DNA of 64,000 bases from Ancylobacter novellus (GTDB taxonomy: Bacteria; Pseudomonadota; Alphaproteobacteria; Rhizobiales; Methylopilaceae). The number at the start of each line of letters is the position of its first letter. The stretch's first letter is position 1. This document shows positions 59,927 to 64,000 of this stretch, one piece after another. The stretch spans positions 523,189 through 587,188 of the forward strand of contig QFPN01000004.1 of NCBI GenBank assembly GCA_003241695.1, written 5' to 3'. The notes beneath the pieces were generated by a model that was not told the origin of the DNA, searched no databases, and saw nothing but the letters and a program-made list of their open reading frames with translations. The translations under genes were made by a program, and so were the position numbers.

Positions 59927-61353
59927 TCGAAAAGGTCGTCCTGCTTCGGGGCCGCCCCGCGCGGTCGCGCGGGGCGGCGTTCGGCGGGCGCGGCGCCGTC
60001 GCCCGCGACCGCCGGCGTCTCGCCGTCGGCGAAGACGAGCTTCAGCCGCTGGCCGGGCGACAGGTCCGCCGCGCGGCGCACGAGATCGCCGTCCGCCGCC
60101 CGCACCAGCGCGTAGCCGCGCTCCAGGACGCGCTGGTGGCTGAGGCTCTCGGCCATCTTCCACAGGCCGTCGAGTTCGGCGCGGCGACGCGACAGCAACG
60201 CGTCCCAGGCGCGGCCGGCGCGGCCCGCAAGGCCTTCGACGCGCTCCGAAGCGACAGAGATCCGGTTGCGCAGCGTCGCGGGCGACAGCCGCGCGCCGGC
60301 GGCGGCGAGCCGCGCCCGGTGGCGGGAAGCATTCGCGGCGAGCGCGGGGGCGAGCCGGGCGGCGGCATGGTCGAGGCGCTGGCGCGGGATCTGGACCAGC
60401 GCCTCGAGCGAGGGCAGCGCGCGGGCGGCCGAACGCAACTCCACCCGCCGCGTCTCGAGCGCCCGCAGCGCGCCGGCCCGGAGCCGGGCGCCGCGCTCCG
60501 CCGTCACGGCCACGAGGTCGGCGCGCACCGGAACCGCGATCTCGGCCGCGGCGGTCGGGGTCGGCGCGCGGCGGTCGGAGGCGAAGTCGATCAGCGTCGT
60601 GTCGGTCTCGTGCCCGACCGCCGAGATCAGCGGGATCGCGCTCACGGCCGCGGCCCGGACCACGATCTCTTCGTTGAAGCTCCAGAGGTCCTCGAGGCTC
60701 CCGCCGCCGCGCGCCACGATCAGCACGTCGGGCCGCGGGATCGGCCCGCCTTCGGGAAGCGCGTTGAAGCCTTCGATCGCGGCCGCGACCTCGGCCGCCG
60801 CCGTCTCGCCCTGCACCCGCACCGGCCAGACGATCACGCGCCGCGGGAAGCGGTCGGCGAGCCGATGGAGAATGTCGCGGATGACGGCGCCGGTCGGAGA
60901 GGTCACGACGCCCACCACCTCCGGCAGGAAGGGCAGCGGACGCTTGCGGCCGTCGTCGAACAGGCCCTCGGCCGCCAAACGCTTGCGCCTCTCCTCGAGC
61001 TGGGCGAGCAGCGCGCCGACGCCCGCGGGCTCGAGGCTGTCGACGACGATCTGATAGGCGGACTTGCCGGGATAGGTGGTGAGGCGGCCCGTCGCCACCA
61101 CCTCCATGCCTTCCTCGGGGCGGAACTTCAGCTTCGAGAACGTGCCACGCCAGCACACGGCGTCGATCTTCGCGCCCTCGTCCTTCAGCGCGAAATAGGC
61201 GTGGCCGGAGGAATGCGCGCCGCGGAAGCCGGAAATCTCGCCGCGCACGCGCACATAGCCGAACGTGTCCTCGACCGTGCGCTTCAGCGACTGCGACAGC
61301 TCGGAGACCGAGACTTCCGGGGCGTTGGACAGCGCGGCGGGGGCGTTCGCCAT
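59923..61353 (-). CDS. xseA: Exodeoxyribonuclease VII large subunit
   Basis: 476-residue nuclease subunit degrading single-stranded DNA. An N-terminal OB domain (about 14-110: SVSELSQSLKRTVEDTFGYVRVRGEISG) is followed by the catalytic domain with VGVVTSPTGAVIRDILHRLADR and the active-site block LIVARGGGSLEDLWSFNEE, then a long coiled-coil and a C-terminal segment (LERGYALVRAADGD). Length is in the normal range. ATG 61353 is chosen at the start of homology. The small subunit gene is not in the window. Confidence 0.95.
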   Translation of the reverse strand: MANAPAALSNAPEVSVSELSQSLKRTVEDTFGYVRVRGEISGFRGAHSSGHAYFALKDEGAKIDAVCWRGTFSKLKFRPEEGMEVVATGRLTTYPGKSAYQIVVDSLEPAGVGALLAQLEERRKRLAAEGLFDDGRKRPLPFLPEVVGVVTSPTGAVIRDILHRLADRFPRRVIVWPVRVQGETAAAEVAAAIEGFNALPEGGPIPRPDVLIVARGGGSLEDLWSFNEEIVVRAAAVSAIPLISAVGHETDTTLIDFASDRRAPTPTAAAEIAVPVRADLVAVTAERGARLRAGALRALETRRVELRSAARALPSLEALVQIPRQRLDHAAARLAPALAANASRHRARLAAAGARLSPATLRNRISVASERVEGLAGRAGRAWDALLSRRRAELDGLWKMAESLSHQRVLERGYALVRAADGDLVRRAADLSPGQRLKLVFADGETPAVAGDGAAPAERRPARPRGAAPKQDDLFE

Positions 61354-61778
61354 CGGGACCTGATCCTCGCGGGCGTTGCGGACCCCATGCTCATACCCGC
61401 CCCGCGCCCCCGGCGCGACGTCCAAGGCCGCGGAATCCCGCGCCGGCCGATCGACCTGCGGTTTATCGACTGTGCGGAAGTCCTCCCGGACGTCTCGACC
61501 GCGATCGGAAGAGAACGCGCCGAACAGGTCCCGGACGCACGGCAGATTTGAAGCCGCTCTTCTTAATCATTCGAAATTGAGGGCGATCACTTTATTTTGG
61601 AGAGACGTCCGAAATGGTTGTTCGACCGAACTCCCCGGTCTATCGACGACGGCCGGCCCAGCGGCCGGCGCCGTCATTCCGATCGGCGATCATTCGAAGC
61701 GCGAACGCATGCGCCTGCCGGGCATGCGAACGCCGCCGTTCGGCCGATCGCGCCCCCTTCCAGCACTGAGGAAACGCC
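61354..61778. other. Divergent intergenic region xseA / cupredoxin gene
   Basis: About 425 bases without a supported gene. An AT-rich patch at 61555-61610 is the likely promoter area, though no clear pair of boxes was seen. The 10-base word ATCATTCGAA occurs at 61566-61575 and again at 61689-61698, and a 7-base stem (61652-61658 with 61663-61669) lies between. These may be regulator sites for the cupredoxin gene. Confidence 0.5.
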
Positions 61779-62186
61779 ATGACCAAAGCCGACGCCCTGC
61801 CCGCCCTCGACCGTCGGTCGCTCATCGTCGCCGGCGCGGTCGCGGCCGCCGCCGTCGTCCTCGCGCCGCGGCGCGCCGGCGCGGCGGAGCCCGCCGAAGT
61901 CGTCGAGGGCGCGGGCGGAACCCAGCAGATCGAGATCAAGGACATGGCGTTCGGCACGCCCGAGGTCACGATCAAGGTCGGCGAGAGCGTGACCTGGACC
62001 AACAAGGACGAGATCGCCCACAACGTCCACATGCGCACCGGCCCGATGAAGGGCAATCCGAAGGCGCAGGGTCCGATGCTGAGCCAGAACCAGACCTACA
62101 CGCTCAAGTTCAACGAGCCCGGAACCTACATCTACATCTGCACGCCGCATCCGATGATGAAGGGCAAGGTCATCGTCGAGGCCTGA
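61779..62186 (+). CDS. Amicyanin/pseudoazurin-like cupredoxin with Tat-like signal
   Basis: 135-residue periplasmic blue-copper protein. The N-terminus LDRRSLIVAGAVAAAAVVL resembles a twin-arginine signal, cleaved near residue 36. The copper ligands are H81 (IAHNVHM), C121, H124 and M127 (CTPHPMMKG); the Cys-x2-His spacing and flanking residues closely match amicyanin-type cupredoxins. It should shuttle single electrons. No methylamine dehydrogenase or oxidase gene adjoins it, so the redox partner is unknown. Confidence 0.87.
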   Translation: MTKADALPALDRRSLIVAGAVAAAAVVLAPRRAGAAEPAEVVEGAGGTQQIEIKDMAFGTPEVTIKVGESVTWTNKDEIAHNVHMRTGPMKGNPKAQGPMLSQNQTYTLKFNEPGTYIYICTPHPMMKGKVIVEA

Positions 62187-62293
62187 ACGGCCGCGGCGAA
62201 CGGCGCCGCGCCGGGCGGCTTCGTTCGCGGTTTCGCCTCGCGCGTCGGGCCGCTAGAAGGGACGTCTCCTTCGACCTCGGGCGGCCCTTGCGC

Positions 62294-63565
62294 ATGATCG
62301 TTCTTCTTCTCGGCTCCGGCGGGCGCGAACACGCGCTCGCCGCATCGCTCGCCAAAAGCCCGAAGCTCACGCGCCTGATCGCCGCGCCCGGCAATCCGGG
62401 CGTCGCGGCGTTCGCGGACTGCAGGCCGGTCGCCGTCGACGACATCGACGCGATCGTCGCGCTCGCAAGGGACGAAAAGGTCGACCTCGTGGTCGTCGGC
62501 CCCGAGGCGCCGCTGGTCGCGGGCGTGGCGGACCGCCTCGCCGCCGAGGGGATCAAGGTTTTCGGCCCGAGCGCCGCCGCCGCCCGGCTCGAAGGCTCGA
62601 AGGCCTTCACCAAGGAACTCTGCGCCCGCAACGACATCCCGACCGCCGGCTTCCGGCGCTGCCGCTCGGCCGGCGACGGCCGCGCCGCGGTCGAGGCCTT
62701 CGGCGCGCCCGTGGTCGTGAAGGCCGACGGCCTTGCGGCCGGCAAGGGCGTCGTGGTGGCGGAGACGGTCGAGGAGGCGCTCGCCGCCGTCGACGCGATC
62801 TTTTCCGGCGAGCCGGGCGCGGAAGCCGTCGTCGAGGAGTTCATGGAGGGCGAGGAGGCGAGCCTGTTCGCGCTCGTCGACGGAAAGACCGCCCTCGTCT
62901 TCGGCGACGCGCAGGACCACAAGCGCGCCTATGACGGCGACAAGGGTCCGAACACCGGCGGCATGGGCGCCTATTCCCCGGCGCCGGTGCTGAGCCCGGC
63001 GCTGATCGAGCGCGCCATGGACGAGATCGTCCGGCCGACCGTCGCCGCCATGGCGAAGGACGGCGCGCCCTTCGTCGGCTTCCTCTACGCCGGCCTGATG
63101 ATCGGCGCGGAGGGCCCGCGCCTCGTCGAATACAACGTCCGCTTCGGCGACCCGGAAGCCGAGGTCGTGCTGCCGAGGCTCGAGGACGACCTGCTCGACC
63201 TCATGCTGAAGGCCGTCGACGGCGCGCTCGACGGCGTCGAGCCGCGCTTCCGCGACGAGACGGCGCTGACCGTCGTGCTGGCGGCCAAGGGCTATCCGGG
63301 CGCCTACGAGAAAGGCTCGGAGATCCGCGGCGTCGAGGCGGCGGGCGCGCGCGAAGGCGTCACCGTGTTCCATGCCGGCACGAAACGCGACGGCGACAGG
63401 CTCCTGGCGAACGGCGGCCGGGTGCTCGCCGTGACAGCGCTCGGCGCGGACGCCGCGGAGGCGCAGGTCAACGCCTACGCGGCCGTCCACCTCATCGACT
63501 GGCCGGAAGGCTTCTGCCGCCGGGACATCGGCTGGCGCGCCGCCGCGCAGGCCGAGGAAGGCTGA
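62294..63565 (+). CDS. purD: Phosphoribosylamine-glycine ligase
   Basis: 423-residue ATP-grasp enzyme of purine synthesis (GAR synthetase). The N-terminal GSGGREHAL, PGNPG, VVGPEAPLVAG, the ATP-grasp VVVKADGLAAGKGVVV, DHKRAYDGDKGPNTGGMGAYSP and VEYNVRFGDPEAEVVL follow in canonical order. Length is normal. The remnant of a VOC-family gene overlaps its last codons in another frame. Confidence 0.97.
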   Translation: MIVLLLGSGGREHALAASLAKSPKLTRLIAAPGNPGVAAFADCRPVAVDDIDAIVALARDEKVDLVVVGPEAPLVAGVADRLAAEGIKVFGPSAAAARLEGSKAFTKELCARNDIPTAGFRRCRSAGDGRAAVEAFGAPVVVKADGLAAGKGVVVAETVEEALAAVDAIFSGEPGAEAVVEEFMEGEEASLFALVDGKTALVFGDAQDHKRAYDGDKGPNTGGMGAYSPAPVLSPALIERAMDEIVRPTVAAMAKDGAPFVGFLYAGLMIGAEGPRLVEYNVRFGDPEAEVVLPRLEDDLLDLMLKAVDGALDGVEPRFRDETALTVVLAAKGYPGAYEKGSEIRGVEAAGAREGVTVFHAGTKRDGDRLLANGGRVLAVTALGADAAEAQVNAYAAVHLIDWPEGFCRRDIGWRAAAQAEEG

Positions 63566-63662
63566 CGGGGGCGCGCCGCTCGCCGGAACCTTCTTCTCGC
63601 CGCGTTTCGGCATGGTCTCCGACAGGTTCGGCGTCGCCTGGGGCGTGCTGACCGGAGCCTGA
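63561..63662 (+). pseudogene. C-terminal remnant of a VOC/PhnB glyoxalase-fold gene
   Basis: In the +2 frame relative to purD, 33 codons plus a stop read DGGAPLAGTFFSPRFGMV followed by SDRFGVAWGVLTGA. That is the typical C-terminal end of PhnB-like VOC proteins (PLADTFWG-RFG-V-DRFGV-W). Nothing similar precedes it: upstream in this frame is the purD coding sequence. It therefore looks like the tail of a lost gene, left when purD and its neighbour were joined. Assignment rests on a short but characteristic motif. Confidence 0.6.
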
Positions 63663-63690
63663 CTCCCGGCCGTCGAAGGAACGAGCCTCC

Positions 63691-63713
63691 CGCCGGGCGC
63701 CCTTCGCCCGGCG
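63691..63713 (+). other. GC-rich hairpin after purD and the VOC remnant
   Basis: CGCCGGGCG at 63691-63699 and CGCCCGGCG at 63705-63713 make a perfect 9-base stem with a 5-base loop. No U-tract follows, so it may mark the 3' end of purD mRNA but is not a textbook intrinsic terminator. Confidence 0.55.
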
Positions 63714-63738
63714 AAGAGCCGGGTTGCGCGCGCGGCGC

Positions 63739-63767
63739 TTGGAAAACGGATCGGAATGCCTTATATC
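63739..63767 (+). promoter_or_regulatory. Probable fpr promoter
   Basis: TTGGAA at 63739-63744, a 17-base spacer and TATATC at 63762-63767 form a plausible sigma-70 promoter. The downstream leader is unusually AT-rich and carries CCACCTATTTTTAAGTGG at 63795-63812, an imperfect inverted repeat that could bind a redox regulator or fold in the mRNA. Confidence 0.5.
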
Positions 63768-63880
63768 GCGCCCGTCAGGTGAATTGAGATATATCCACCT
63801 ATTTTTAAGTGGAATAGTTCGACCGGGGGAGACGCCCTCCGGCCGCCGCATCCGACGACTGCGTGGAGCCCGGCAGGCGA

Positions 63881-64000
63881 ATGAGCAAGTACATGGAAGA
63901 ACGCGTGACGCATGTGCGTCACTGGACGGAGACGCTGTTCTCGTTCCGCACCACGCGGGACCCCTCGTTCCGCTTCCGCAACGGCGAGTTCACCATGATC
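63881..64000 (+). CDS. fpr: Ferredoxin-NADP+ reductase (5' part only, cut by window)
   Basis: 40 codons are visible: MSKYMEERVTHVRHWTETLF followed by SFRTTRDPSFRFRNGEFTMI. This is the N-terminal strand region of bacterial subclass Fpr proteins, in which VTHWTDTLFSF...PSFRFRNGQF is diagnostic; the FAD-binding motif would follow beyond the edge. Such enzymes exchange electrons between NADPH and ferredoxin or flavodoxin and are often induced by oxidative stress. Confidence 0.85.
   Translation, partial: MSKYMEERVTHVRHWTETLFSFRTTRDPSFRFRNGEFTMI

Larger units (their letters stand above)
63566..63880. other. Intergenic region purD / fpr
   Basis: About 315 bases. It contains the VOC remnant at its left end, the hairpin at 63691-63713 and an AT-rich promoter area at 63735-63815, each listed or described separately. 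No intact gene is seen. Confidence 0.6.

Overview
This is a 64 kb, very GC-rich stretch of bacterial chromosome, densely packed with core genes. Several things point to an alphaproteobacterium of the Hyphomicrobiales (Rhizobiales): the aa3 cytochrome oxidase cluster ordered ctaC-ctaD-ctaB-CoxF-ctaG-ctaE-DUF983-SURF1, an alphaproteobacterial-type GshA, a cysQ-DUF4170 pair, DUF2093, DUF6101 and DUF1127 proteins, IalB, CheY-CheZ, and frequent TTG/GTG starts. An amicyanin-like cupredoxin would suit a methylotrophic relative, but that is only a hint. No rRNA, tRNA, CRISPR array, prophage, transposase or plasmid gene was seen.

Layout. 1-4.8 kb (minus): a membrane sensor with degenerate GGDEF and intact EAL domains (cut by the left edge), a GNAT acetyltransferase and an M16 peptidase. 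5-6.4 kb: thrC. 6.7-7.8 kb (plus): a YbdK-type carboxylate-amine ligase bracketed by inverted repeats. 8-14.4 kb (minus): the complete aa3 oxidase structural and assembly cluster. 14.8-18.1 kb: an IalB-like secreted protein, then a pabB-pabA-pabC operon. 18.3-22.6 kb: a CPA2 antiporter, a DUF937 protein, a DUF1127 gene and a divergent LysR gene with an operator-like palindrome. 22.7-28.4 kb: an EamA transporter, a secreted unknown, ilvA, a DmeF-type metal exporter and gshA. 28.5-32.9 kb: two tandem L,D-transpeptidases, rsmE, ubiA and DUF6101. 33.2-37.6 kb: a CysQ-like phosphatase, DUF4170, DUF2093, cheZ-cheY, a MaoC hydratase and ribF. 37.5-38.8 kb: two related secreted proteins separated by a short direct repeat. 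39-47.2 kb: a diguanylate cyclase, ileS, lspA, a secreted protein and an active/inactive M16 pair. 47.2-50.7 kb: nhaA, a GntP permease and gluconokinase. 50.8-55.4 kb: an N-terminally truncated WYL protein, mutL and an acyltransferase-SGNH protein. 55.4-59.1 kb: rsmD, an RluB-like pseudouridine synthase with a very long disordered tail, tadA, YqaE/Pmp3 and DUF4112. 59-64 kb: a patatin, xseA, the cupredoxin, purD, a VOC/PhnB gene remnant and the start of fpr.

The genes are mainly housekeeping: respiration, folate, threonine/isoleucine, glutathione, ubiquinone, FAD and purine synthesis, RNA modification and mismatch repair. Intergenic spaces repeatedly hold long inverted repeats of at least three sequence families. 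No multi-gene new system was found. The most unusual items are the paralogous secreted pair downstream of ribF, the lspA-secreted protein-M16-M16 block, the HTH-less WYL gene, the RluB tail, the VOC remnant and the LysR/DUF1127 control region.
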